64,000 bases of DNA, taken from Ktedonobacteraceae bacterium. Lineage in GTDB: Bacteria > Chloroflexota > Ktedonobacteria > Ktedonobacterales > Ktedonobacteraceae. Below the pieces are notes generated by a model. It did no database searches. It was not told the origin of the DNA and saw only the letters and a list, made by a program, of their open reading frames with translations. The position numbers were made by a program, and so were the translations under genes. This document shows, one piece after another, positions 9,192 through 16,762 of the stretch. The stretch covers positions 1 to 64,000 of the forward strand of contig DASRBN010000044.1 of assembly GCA_035653615.1 (NCBI GenBank), written 5' to 3'. Within the stretch, counting starts at the first letter, position 1; every line of letters begins with the position of its first letter.

Positions 9192-9875
9192 CTATTCCTC
9201 CGTTCCCGACAACACTTCGCTAATCAGCGTAAAGTATGTCCAGAGGCTATCGCCCTTGCGCCAATCTCCGGGATGTATGACCGGGGCCGGCTGCCATCCC
9301 CCGGGGTTGATGTAGACGCAGTACCACTTCCATCCCTGCGTCAAGGGGTCGCTGCAGGCCTCGTGATAGGCTTGCTGGTACAGGTGCCCGTTGACGGAGA
9401 GCGGTATATCTTGCCTGAGGTAGAAACCGACCGGCGGCAGCACCGGATATTCGGTCGGGAAGACAACCATCAGATCGGTCGTTTGAGCGATGTTATGCCA
9501 GATGGGCGGCAACACATAATTGTTGGCTATCATCCAATCGGCATTTTCCTCGTCAAACGACACGCCACGCTTGAACAAGTTCTCCGCGATATCGTAAACC
9601 TGTTCAGTGATGATCTGTTTGGAAAGCCAGGTTCGCACTCCCCCATAGGTGACGCCCTTCGTGCGGTCAGGAATCGTGGTAATCTTGACCGGATTGCCAT
9701 GCTTGTCGTACAGTTCCGCCGGCGTATAGGTATGGCTCGGCTGCACAGGACGGAAAGCCATTCCCTGCTGGATGACCGGGCGCCGGCCAACTCCAGGATT
9801 CAATTGCTGGATCAAATTCTGCCCGGTAATGCCCCCGGGTGGAACCTGAATCCTTCGACCATTAATGATCGCCAT
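9192..9875 (-). CDS. E2-like (prokaryotic UBC-fold) protein with possible N-terminal ubiquitin-like part
   Basis: 227 aa; ATG at 9875 with AAGGAG 9 nt upstream. Residues 96-222 match the pattern of bacterial E2-like proteins found beside JAB-E1 genes: LPPIWHNIA, then DLMVVFPTEYPVLPPVGFYL (the UBC beta-strands with PxxPP), then GWKWYC (Cys186), GGW and a C-terminal helix GDSLWTYFTLISEVL. Cys186 is the only reasonable candidate thiolester Cys besides Cys174. Residues 1-79 (INGRRIQVPPGG, TGQNLIQQL, then beta-like segments) could be a ubiquitin-like fold and end in Tyr-Gly-Gly (77-79). No separate ubiquitin-like gene is visible. It lies between the NYN gene (39 bp upstream) and the JAB-E1 gene. 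Confidence 0.75.
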   Translation of the reverse strand: MAIINGRRIQVPPGGITGQNLIQQLNPGVGRRPVIQQGMAFRPVQPSHTYTPAELYDKHGNPVKITTIPDRTKGVTYGGVRTWLSKQIITEQVYDIAENLFKRGVSFDEENADWMIANNYVLPPIWHNIAQTTDLMVVFPTEYPVLPPVGFYLRQDIPLSVNGHLYQQAYHEACSDPLTQGWKWYCVYINPGGWQPAPVIHPGDWRKGDSLWTYFTLISEVLSGTEE

Positions 9876-9914
9876 GAGTAATTTCTCCTTCTAGCTTCTC
9901 GATTGAGAGCGATC

Positions 9915-10580
9915 TTATAACGTCACATCATCGCTGCTGTCCGCGACAGCCACACCCGTCTCCTCGCCTTTCAGATCGACGGTGATCTTTGCCCCTGGTT
10001 CGTCCGCGTCCAGGTCAAGCGCCTGCGATTCGATGAGTTTTTGAAACTGATCGTCCTCGAGCCTGTCCGCGCTTGCATTGCCATCCAGGGCCGCCAGGTA
10101 GCCGTCATAGTACACGGCCAGGTTGATAAAGCCCGAAGACTTGATCAGGATATCCGTTCCAGCATTCTCCAGAAACGTCGCCACCTCGACTCGCACACCG
10201 GCCCGCCTGACCTCCTGAATCAGCGGGATAAAATCGGAATCGCCGGTCGCCAGCACAATAATGTCCGGCTTGACCTGGTACACCACGCGCTGCACGTCCA
10301 TCGCGATCTCAACGTCGAAGTTGCATTTGTACGTACCGCCCGCGATCGTACCCATCTTGGTAGTGACGATGTAGCCGGCCCGCCATAGCTCCTCAATCTC
10401 CGCGTCCAATCGATGCTCGTTGCGCGGATTGATGGGGACGTAGCAATACGCCTCGACGAGAAACCGCTGCTCGCCGACATAGTGCAGCAGGTCGGCGTAG
10501 TCCATGCGATACCTTTTCTCCCTGGCCGCGCGATTGACGTTGGCGTAATCCAGGAAGAAGACAACCTTTTCCTTTTCCAT
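9915..10580 (-). CDS. NYN (LabA/PIN-like) domain ribonuclease
   Basis: 221 aa. The NYN domain is a PIN-like metal-dependent RNase fold. Acidic residues are at the expected sites: FFLDYANVN (Asp11, Asn14), FDVEIAMD (Asp89, Asp95) and ATGDSDF (Asp114, Asp116). The C-terminal 60 residues are acidic and low-complexity. ATG at 10580 was chosen over the GTG at 10589 because AGGAGG lies directly against the GTG but about 10 nt from the ATG. It is the first gene of a minus-strand unit with the E2-like and JAB-E1 genes, divergent from a STAND ATPase, which suggests an RNA-cleaving output for that unit (inference). Confidence 0.88.
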   Translation of the reverse strand: MEKEKVVFFLDYANVNRAAREKRYRMDYADLLHYVGEQRFLVEAYCYVPINPRNEHRLDAEIEELWRAGYIVTTKMGTIAGGTYKCNFDVEIAMDVQRVVYQVKPDIIVLATGDSDFIPLIQEVRRAGVRVEVATFLENAGTDILIKSSGFINLAVYYDGYLAALDGNASADRLEDDQFQKLIESQALDLDADEPGAKITVDLKGEETGVAVADSSDDVTL

Positions 10581-10925
10581 AATGTTCACTCCTCCTTTAG
10601 GAATGTGACTTACCTGGCCACTTCAGTTCGACTGTTAGTGATTGCCCAGAAGCGAGGCCGGGATTCTTCGCTGCACTCAGAATGACATGACCTGTGCATG
10701 TCATTCTGAGTGCAGCGAAGAATCCCTCGTGCCATTCTCAGACCGGCAGACACTCCTCGTTCTGGCAAATTTCCAGTTCGACTGTACTTGAAGTGTTTCT
10801 CTCCAGGTGTTAAACTACGTAGCGGAAGGTTCAGTTTTCCCTTCCACTACGAGCATATCCGTAAAGGTTGTCATTGAGAATGACATCTTTTGTCATTAGA
10901 TTTTGATAGCAACGGGTGAAAAACT
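10581..10925. promoter_or_regulatory. Divergent regulatory region with paired dyads and a hairpin
   Basis: 345 bp between the NYN gene (left) and the STAND gene (right). The 12-mer CAGTTCGACTGT, itself a dyad (CAGT-TCG-ACTG), occurs at 10624-10635 and again at 10774-10785. Between them is a type-A repeat pair with 29-bp perfect arms (10661-10689 and 10697-10725) and a 7-nt loop. Close to the STAND start is the palindrome GTCATTGAGAATGAC (10870-10884) with a third half-site GTCATT at 10892-10897. These are candidate operators for the divergent units, possibly bound by the STAND protein's own HTH; binding is inference. Confidence 0.5.
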
Positions 10926-12356
10926 ATGACATATGCAGGTCGCCCGCGCCGTGAGGAAGAGAGGCCGGATAGCGCATTTGGCAAGGCGCTCAAACACTAC
11001 TTACAGCGTATCGAGGATTTCACACAGACCGATTTAGCCAGGGAGACCGGCATTCCCGAAAGAACGCTCTCCCTTATGGTCAAGGGGGAACGCGCAAGCG
11101 GCACGACACTGCGGCGCGATCTGCGCGACATCATCAAGGTCCTGTACAAAAAGAATGCGCTTCATTCGCTTGCAGAGGCCAACCAGCTGGTGACCAGCAT
11201 TCCAATGATCAAAGAACTGGACGAGCGCGATTCCGATGACGCGGCAGTAATCAAACTGTTCAGTACATCCCTGACCGAAAACGAACGACTTGCTCGCATT
11301 GAGGAGCGCATCCGGCACGTGCTGCGCGATAACGCGGTTGTCGATCACACACAGTTGTTCGGCGTCGACACGCTGCTAAAGAAATTAAAAGATGACCTCT
11401 TCGCGCCGCAGGGTGCATGGGTGATCAGCCTCTGTGGCGAGGGCGGACTCGGCAAAACGGCCCTCACCTATGAAGCGGTCGCTCGTTATGCAGCCTCAGC
11501 AGGCTTTACCAGGGTTGGCTGGGTTTCGGCCAAAACATTCCAATTGCTACCCGATGGCATACTCTTGAGAGATGGCAGCGCCGAACTGCATTGGGGCAAT
11601 ATACTCAAAAAATTAGCGGACCAGCTCGGTATTCGCCTTGGTGATAACTCGAGCGGGTGGATCAAGGATTTTCAGCGCGGAATACGCTCGCTTCCGCCAG
11701 GAGAACGCTGCCTGCTCGTTGTGGATAACCTCGAAACGGTTCAGGATATCGATGAGGTCATCCAGTACCTGGGCCGCAACACGCTCGTCAATCCGCATAA
11801 GATACTCCTCACGACCCGCCATGCTCTGTTAGGAAAAGTGCAGTACCTGGTCGAACGGCACGTCAAAGCCCTTGAACTTGAACCGGCCTTACGCTTTATC
11901 CGTACTCTCGGTGGCGATGTTGTCGAACAGGCAAGCGATGACGAACTGCGGCCCATCGTAGATGTTACCGAGGGCAACCCCCTCTTAATCAAGCTCTTCG
12001 TCACGCGCCTGCTCGTGAGCCACCAGCCGCTCGATTTTGTCGTGGAAGAGTTACAGGCGGTTAATCAGCGCCTCGGCCAGAACATCATCGACTACCTCTA
12101 CGCGGAATCGCTCTCGATGCTGCAACAACGCTGCGGCAAAGAGGCCGCGCGTCGTCTCCTCAACGCCTTTTGCCCACTTGGCGCCGGAGATAGCGTGACC
12201 TACGGGGCGCTGCGCACCTACAGCGACATCGCGGACGACGAGGTGTTTCACAATACGCTCAAGGTTGCTTGCGACCTGTCATTAATTCGCAGTTTGAATC
12301 TCAATGCTCGTTTTTCCATTCATAGCCTGTTATGGAAATTTGTGTGTGAATACTGA
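10926..12356 (+). CDS. HTH - NB-ARC STAND ATPase
   Basis: 476 aa. Residues about 15-75 form a Cro/C1-type HTH (TDLARETGIPERTLSLMVKG). An NB-ARC/AP-ATPase module follows: Walker A GEGGLGKT at 171-178, Walker B LLVVDN at 263-268, a sensor ILLTTRH and VTEGNPLLIKL, the GLPL-like motif. A winged-helix-like tail follows. STAND proteins are oligomerising switches used in regulation and in phage defence. Sensor repeats are normally fused C-terminally; here they are absent, but a TPR protein begins 8 bp downstream, so the two probably work as a split STAND sensor. It is divergent from the NYN/E2/JAB-E1 genes. Confidence 0.88.
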   Translation: MTYAGRPRREEERPDSAFGKALKHYLQRIEDFTQTDLARETGIPERTLSLMVKGERASGTTLRRDLRDIIKVLYKKNALHSLAEANQLVTSIPMIKELDERDSDDAAVIKLFSTSLTENERLARIEERIRHVLRDNAVVDHTQLFGVDTLLKKLKDDLFAPQGAWVISLCGEGGLGKTALTYEAVARYAASAGFTRVGWVSAKTFQLLPDGILLRDGSAELHWGNILKKLADQLGIRLGDNSSGWIKDFQRGIRSLPPGERCLLVVDNLETVQDIDEVIQYLGRNTLVNPHKILLTTRHALLGKVQYLVERHVKALELEPALRFIRTLGGDVVEQASDDELRPIVDVTEGNPLLIKLFVTRLLVSHQPLDFVVEELQAVNQRLGQNIIDYLYAESLSMLQQRCGKEAARRLLNAFCPLGAGDSVTYGALRTYSDIADDEVFHNTLKVACDLSLIRSLNLNARFSIHSLLWKFVCEY

Positions 12357-12364
12357 GAAAATTC

Positions 12365-13873
12365 ATGCAATCAATAGACGACACCGCTATCGAACAAAAA
12401 ATACAAAACATCCGCGCCACGAAAGCGGATTTTCGCCAGGCGGATGACAGGCGTAACGCCTTTGAAAGAGTATTGCGCGATTACTATGAACGTCTTCGCA
12501 TGGCCCAATCTCCTTCCCAGGAAGACATCATCCAATCGCTCCATGTCCTCTACCGGGCATTGAACGCGCCGGAACTGGTTGATCAGCAGTTGCTCATCGA
12601 CTTCATCGCGGTCGTTATTCGTTTTGTGGAAAACGCCGGTGTGGGCTACGAATTCAGCAAAGGCTTCATAGACAAGGCCATTCAGGTCTATCGAAAAGCA
12701 GGCTTTTCGCCCGTCGAACTCTACCAGGCGAAGGCCGACCTGCTGCGCCTCAATCAACTCGAAAGCGCCGAGCGCGAGCAGGCGCTTCTGGAAGCCAGGC
12801 GCTACGCTGAAGTTTCAGGCAACGCCGAAATGCTGCTGCGCGTACTCATCTCATGCGCCGTGTACTACACCGAAGTGAGCCAGTACCAGAAGGCCCTTAC
12901 GGCCTGCCAGGAAAGCGAGCAACTGATCGAGCGCCATAGCCACCTGCAAAAGTACCGGCCCAAATTGCTGACCCTCTTTGGCATGAACTACACGCCACTC
13001 TTCAAATACCAGATCGCCAAAGACTGCCTGATGCAGGCAAAAACATTGCTCGATGCTGAAGAAAACCGGCAGGATGACGGTGAAAACTATGAAATCTGGG
13101 TCAGTTCGATGGATACGATCTATCACTACCTGGGCCGTATCTACGCAGCGGAAGGCGACCTGCAAGCAGCCATGTATCACTATGTCGAAGGGCATCGCTA
13201 CCAGCACATGTTTGCTCAGGAGCCTCGCTCGCGCCTCGCCTTCTACCACCTGCGCATAGGCGAACTGCTCACTTCAGCCTCGCTACTGGAGCAGGCTCGC
13301 GACCACCTGCTACTGAGCCAGGAAATGTTCGACGCCATCAAATTCTCCAGTTCAGGGCGCCTGCAAGTCAGCGCCGCCTGGGCCGCGCTTTACAGCAAGG
13401 AAGGAGATTACGTGCGGGCGCGAGAATATATCCTCGACGCCAGAAAAGAGGCCCGCAACAAGCAGTTTTCCCGCGGCGAACTCTGGTGCCTGGTCAAACT
13501 CTTCTGGCTGGAACTGGGTCATTTCCACCTGTATCGTGCCATCGTCGCTGCTATCCAGGCGCTCGGAACCTGGCGTCACGGAGAACTGCGGCGCAACGAA
13601 ACCCTCAGAATGCTTGGTCACTACTTCGTACAGGTCGTCTCCGCGCCTATCAAACTGCTGAGCCGTAAGCCCCATACCGTGATGGGCGCCGGAACGCTCA
13701 ACGCCAGATTGCAGGCGTGCATTTGCCCCCTGCACCAATCCTGTGATCCCCAAAAGAGATTCTTCGCTCCGCTCAGAATGACATGCTGGCTGTGTCATTC
13801 TGAGCGCAGTGAAGAATCCCGCTGGCCTGTCATTCTGAACGAAGCAAAGAATCCCGCTGGCCTGTCATTCTGA
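12365..13873 (+). CDS. TPR-repeat protein, probable partner of the STAND ATPase
   Basis: 502 aa as read. The protein is helical throughout, with TPR-like units through about residues 60-430 (for example HYLGRIYAAEGDLQAAMYHYVEG and AWAALYSKEGDYVRAREYILDARKEA). It starts 8 bp after the STAND gene and is surely co-transcribed. It probably supplies the sensing superhelix that STAND proteins usually carry in the same chain. About the last 45 residues (from roughly codon 460) are encoded by dispersed type-A repeats (HSERSEES and ILNEAKNP are translated repeat), so the natural C-terminus was probably replaced by repeat insertion. Confidence 0.8.
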   Translation: MQSIDDTAIEQKIQNIRATKADFRQADDRRNAFERVLRDYYERLRMAQSPSQEDIIQSLHVLYRALNAPELVDQQLLIDFIAVVIRFVENAGVGYEFSKGFIDKAIQVYRKAGFSPVELYQAKADLLRLNQLESAEREQALLEARRYAEVSGNAEMLLRVLISCAVYYTEVSQYQKALTACQESEQLIERHSHLQKYRPKLLTLFGMNYTPLFKYQIAKDCLMQAKTLLDAEENRQDDGENYEIWVSSMDTIYHYLGRIYAAEGDLQAAMYHYVEGHRYQHMFAQEPRSRLAFYHLRIGELLTSASLLEQARDHLLLSQEMFDAIKFSSSGRLQVSAAWAALYSKEGDYVRAREYILDARKEARNKQFSRGELWCLVKLFWLELGHFHLYRAIVAAIQALGTWRHGELRRNETLRMLGHYFVQVVSAPIKLLSRKPHTVMGAGTLNARLQACICPLHQSCDPQKRFFAPLRMTCWLCHSERSEESRWPVILNEAKNPAGLSF

Positions 13874-13893
13874 GCGCAGCGAAGAATCCCGCT
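13751..13893. repeat. Cluster of four type-A repeats overlapping the TPR gene end
   Basis: Four copies of the type-A element (core GTCATTCTGAGCG...GCGAAGAATCC): one inverted at about 13759-13786, then three direct copies at about 13795-13825, 13828-13857 and 13863-13893, separated by the same CGCTGGCCT-like linker. The first copies are translated as the C-terminus of the TPR protein. Bases 13894-14002 hold no further gene. Confidence 0.85.
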
Positions 13894-14002
13894 GGCACAA
13901 GGCTCACATTCTTCCCCCTGGTTCCTCACGGCTTCGGCTCGCGCTCAGCATGACACCGCCAGAGCCACTCGGATGACCGGCTTTGAACGTGAGATTTCAT
14001 AA

Positions 14003-14386
14003 TTAAGAGTAGCGCCTCTCCCTCGCCCGCTCGCGAATCACCTGCAGATCAAGCAACTCCGCGACCTCGTAGGTCGTGACCGCCCCGGCAGCCGGGCGCA
14101 AGCGTATCAATGCCGGGAAATGTCCCATGCGTCCATGCAGTTCCGCCAGCAAAACGAAGGCGGCGGGCGCGTATCCAGGGGGATTGATGAGCAACTGGCG
14201 CGTCTGCCACTCTTCCGATGAGAGGCCAGCCGCGTTTACCAGCTGCGCGATTTGTGGTTCCAGGGCCTTCGCCTGGTCGATCTGTACCGGTATCGTGCGA
14301 ACATCCTCTACAGGCATGCCGGCCAGCGCCTCAATGCGCGCTCGCTGCTCGGTCGTGAAAGGATGCGAAAAGTTGATGACAAGCAT
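14003..14386 (-). CDS. csx15: CRISPR-associated protein Csx15, candidate ring nuclease
   Basis: 127 aa. The opening MLVINFSHPFTTEQ, the middle LSSEEWQTRQLLINPPG, ALLAELHGR-like LLAELHGRMGHFPALIRLRP and the ending EVAELLDLQVIRERARERRY match my recollection of the Csx15 family, small Rossmann-like proteins found only in CRISPR loci. Recent work links Csx15 to cyclic oligoadenylate degradation; I hold that link with moderate certainty. The gene has its own upstream region (14387-14519) with a shared palindrome, and is transcribed in the same direction as the CARF-HTH gene just upstream of it. Confidence 0.8.
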   Translation of the reverse strand: MLVINFSHPFTTEQRARIEALAGMPVEDVRTIPVQIDQAKALEPQIAQLVNAAGLSSEEWQTRQLLINPPGYAPAAFVLLAELHGRMGHFPALIRLRPAAGAVTTYEVAELLDLQVIRERARERRYS

Positions 14387-14519
14387 AGAAATACTCCTTC
14401 AAATAGGCAAGAATGTGATCTCCCCGAGTATATCCCATAACCTTTCAGAATAGATGAGAAAAACTTCTGAAAAATATCAGAACATTTCTGATGTATTTAG
14501 CTCCCAGACAGGATATACT
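14387..14519 (-). promoter_or_regulatory. csx15 promoter with TCAGAA/TTCTGA operator-like sites
   Basis: On the minus strand TATACT (14432-14427) is a likely -10; no good -35 is seen, which suggests activator dependence. Four hexamer half-sites lie upstream: TCAGAA at 14445-14450, TTCTGA at 14465-14470, TCAGAA at 14477-14482 and TTCTGA at 14486-14491. The last two make a 15-bp palindrome TCAGAA-CAT-TTCTGA centred about 64 bp upstream of the predicted start. The same TCAGAA-N3-TTCTGA occurs at 17807-17821. Confidence 0.55.
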
Positions 14520-15434
14520 CTACCCGTGGTCTGTTTCAAAGTAGCGCGAAAAATGCCGGTAGAGAAATCGCTGGTCGAATGGCCCATAGTCCGCGCTATC
14601 CCAGACCTGCGCGCAGGTATCCAGCAACTTATCTCTATGGCTATACACTGTTTTGATGGAGAGGCAGAGCCGGTCGGCGATCTCCTGGGCGGTGAGACCA
14701 TCCGCGATACCGCGCAGGACATCGAACTGGCGATGCGTAATCTTCTGGATAAAAGCCTCGCAGCGCGCGTGTTCTTGCGCGTCCATGCGCGCTTTCCCGG
14801 CCTGCTGGGCCGCCTGCGCGCTGGGAAACGACTGCGCCAGCAAGGGAACGTAATCGGCTATAGGAAAGAACGGCATCTCGATCAGGTTCACCCTTGCATC
14901 GGGCGGAACGTGCATCTGCGCGCCGTCTCTCACCTGCGCCTTGATAGCTTCGGGCGTGTAGATGTGCCAGATATGGTCGAACGAGTCGAATTTGAGCTGC
15001 GCGGCTGAAATGGCCAGCAGCGCCATCAGTCGCCGCCCACCGGTCACCGACAGGTGAATATGGCGCGGCTGCTGTTTCAGCTCCTCGAAAAAGCTGTAAA
15101 TGGTGTCGCGCGTTCCTTTAGCAGAGGTGTTGTCGGTGATATCGTCCAGCGGAATGTGATCGAGTTCCAGGATTTTCGGGCGAAAAGGGCAGTTGATGAT
15201 GCGCCCATCGATCTGATAATGGTCGTCCGGAAATTCGGCGTGCAGGCAGTCGAGAGCATGTCGCAGGCGCGGCTGAGCGGCGCGTGGGAGAATTACGATC
15301 ACCTCGCCTATCGTTACGCCATGCCGCAGTAACAGGTCGAGCGTGAACGTCACCACCTGCGGCTGCCCGCCGAGGGTGGCTACCAGCGTCTGAATATAGT
15401 TCAATTCGGGCATTCGCGGCACACTCACTTTCAT
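14520..15434 (-). CDS. CARF-like (Cas_NE0113/Csx14-like) protein with LuxR-type HTH
   Basis: 304 aa from the Met at 15434. The N-terminal Rossmann-like part (about 10-200) opens with LVATLGGQPQVVTF (17-30) and has SVTGGRRLM (128-136), the two loops typical of CARF/Csm6-like nucleotide-binding domains of the NE0113 type. Residues 232-272 are a clear LuxR/GerE-type HTH (THRQFDVLRGIADGLTAQEI, then SIKTVYSHRDKLL). The combination predicts a transcription factor that senses cyclic oligoadenylate. It is divergent from the Csx3-ATPase gene, with only 23 bp between the chosen starts. The start has no clear ribosome site; Met at 15413 is an alternative. Confidence 0.8.
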   Translation of the reverse strand: MKVSVPRMPELNYIQTLVATLGGQPQVVTFTLDLLLRHGVTIGEVIVILPRAAQPRLRHALDCLHAEFPDDHYQIDGRIINCPFRPKILELDHIPLDDITDNTSAKGTRDTIYSFFEELKQQPRHIHLSVTGGRRLMALLAISAAQLKFDSFDHIWHIYTPEAIKAQVRDGAQMHVPPDARVNLIEMPFFPIADYVPLLAQSFPSAQAAQQAGKARMDAQEHARCEAFIQKITHRQFDVLRGIADGLTAQEIADRLCLSIKTVYSHRDKLLDTCAQVWDSADYGPFDQRFLYRHFSRYFETDHG

Positions 15435-15457
15435 TATAGAGAAAGGACTATCGAACG

Positions 15458-16636
15458 ATGAACGTACTTCCGGCCATATTGATCGGCGGCCCACCCAACG
15501 CGGGCAAATCCGTCCTGTTCTACAGCCTGACGATGGCGCTGTATGAACGCGGCATCAAACATCATATCGTGCGCGCCTGCCCCGACGGCGAGGGCAACTG
15601 GTATCAAGAGATTCACCGCTCGCTCGACCCAGAAATCGCCCGGCTCATTAAGGTACAATCGAAGGCAGAATGGACGCCGGCATTCGTCGAGGGTATCTGT
15701 CGCGACCTGGAACGCCGTCACACTCCGCTCCTGGTAGATGTGGGTGGCCGCCCGCAAACATGGCAGCACTGCATCCTGCATCAATGCACGCACTCGATCT
15801 TACTCTATCGCGACCCCAATGACGAGGCTACCCACTTCTGGCAGCACTTGCTGGGTTCAACACAACTCCTGCCGCTGGCCTCCATCCATTCTACCTTACA
15901 TGGAGAAGCCGTGCTGACGGAAGAAACGCCCGTCATTCGCGGAACGCTCACCGGCTTAGAACGCGGCACGCGCGCGCAAGGGCCAGTTTTCGACGCGCTG
16001 GTGAATCGCATCGTCGCGCTCTTTGCCACCTATCCGCTCGCCGAGTTGGAGCAGGCGCAACTACAAAAGGCGCCCGCGGAACCCGTCGTTCTCCCAGACC
16101 TGCTGCACAAGTTCGATGCCGGCGCGCAGGAATGGAAGCCTACCATGCTGCGCCTTCTCGCCGGAGAACTGCCATCTAACCAGCCGCTGGCCATCTACGG
16201 CAAGGGTCCCGGCTGGCTCTACGGCACTCTGGCGTCCCAGGTAGGTGAGCAGCCATTCTACCAGTTCGATCCGCGCATCGGCTGGATGGCCCCGCCGCGA
16301 CTCGAATCCGGCACGGAGCCTGCTCCCGAAGGACTCACCTACCGGCTCTACGACGATTCCTATGGGCAGGTACTCTCCATCAAACTCAGCAACGAATACC
16401 TGGACTACCTGCAGGCAGAAGGAATGCATTTCCCGCCGATTCAGGCCGGTCGCGGACTCATTCTCAACGGCAAGATGCCGCTCTGGCTGCTGACCGCGCT
16501 CGTCCGTCTCTATCGCGTGGCGGAAGTCCCCTGGATCGCCTGCTACCAGCCACAGGTAAAGGGAGCGGTGATCGTACTTTCCCGCGGCGATGAATACGCG
16601 ATTGGTGATGTGATCCTCATGCCCATGCCGCAGTGA
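15458..16636 (+). CDS. csx3: P-loop ATPase fused to two Csx3-like segments
   Basis: 392 aa. The N-terminal P-loop domain (about 1-195) has GGPPNAGKS at 10-18 and LLVDVGGRPQ. The C-terminal part resembles Csx3, a tetrameric ring nuclease for cyclic tetra-adenylate, and does so twice: GKGPGWLYGTL (248-258) with FDPRIG (270-275), and GKMPLWLLTAL (338-348) with YQPQVKGAVIVLSRGDEYAIGDVI. Csx3-AAA fusions are known. From memory, Csx3 catalysis needs a His shortly before the DPRLG motif; no His is at that site in either segment, and the Asp is kept only in the first (Asp271; Gln364 in the second). It may bind rather than cut its ligand, or act through the ATPase. Confidence 0.82.
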   Translation: MNVLPAILIGGPPNAGKSVLFYSLTMALYERGIKHHIVRACPDGEGNWYQEIHRSLDPEIARLIKVQSKAEWTPAFVEGICRDLERRHTPLLVDVGGRPQTWQHCILHQCTHSILLYRDPNDEATHFWQHLLGSTQLLPLASIHSTLHGEAVLTEETPVIRGTLTGLERGTRAQGPVFDALVNRIVALFATYPLAELEQAQLQKAPAEPVVLPDLLHKFDAGAQEWKPTMLRLLAGELPSNQPLAIYGKGPGWLYGTLASQVGEQPFYQFDPRIGWMAPPRLESGTEPAPEGLTYRLYDDSYGQVLSIKLSNEYLDYLQAEGMHFPPIQAGRGLILNGKMPLWLLTALVRLYRVAEVPWIACYQPQVKGAVIVLSRGDEYAIGDVILMPMPQ

Positions 16637-16762
16637 AATTCCCCGCTTACCGTTGTTTCATTGTAGCACAGGTGCAAACGATCAGGCAGAGCTATAAGAT
16701 GAAGTTACTACGGGGGTATCAAAAAATGCGGGAATATTCTATAATAATCCCGAATAGAAAGG
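16637..16762 (+). promoter_or_regulatory. Candidate cas6 promoter
   Basis: TATAAT at 16740-16745 is a perfect -10 match about 18 bp before the first possible ATG of cas6. The -35 region (about 16717-16722) reads TATCAA and is poor. No TCAGAA/TTCTGA palindrome is present here, unlike in the csx15 and CARF/cas10 upstream regions. Confidence 0.4.

Noticed and set aside
8976-9881. 301-codon plus-strand open frame
   Set aside because: It lies opposite the E2-like gene, which has a ribosome site and UBC-fold motifs; the plus frame has none.
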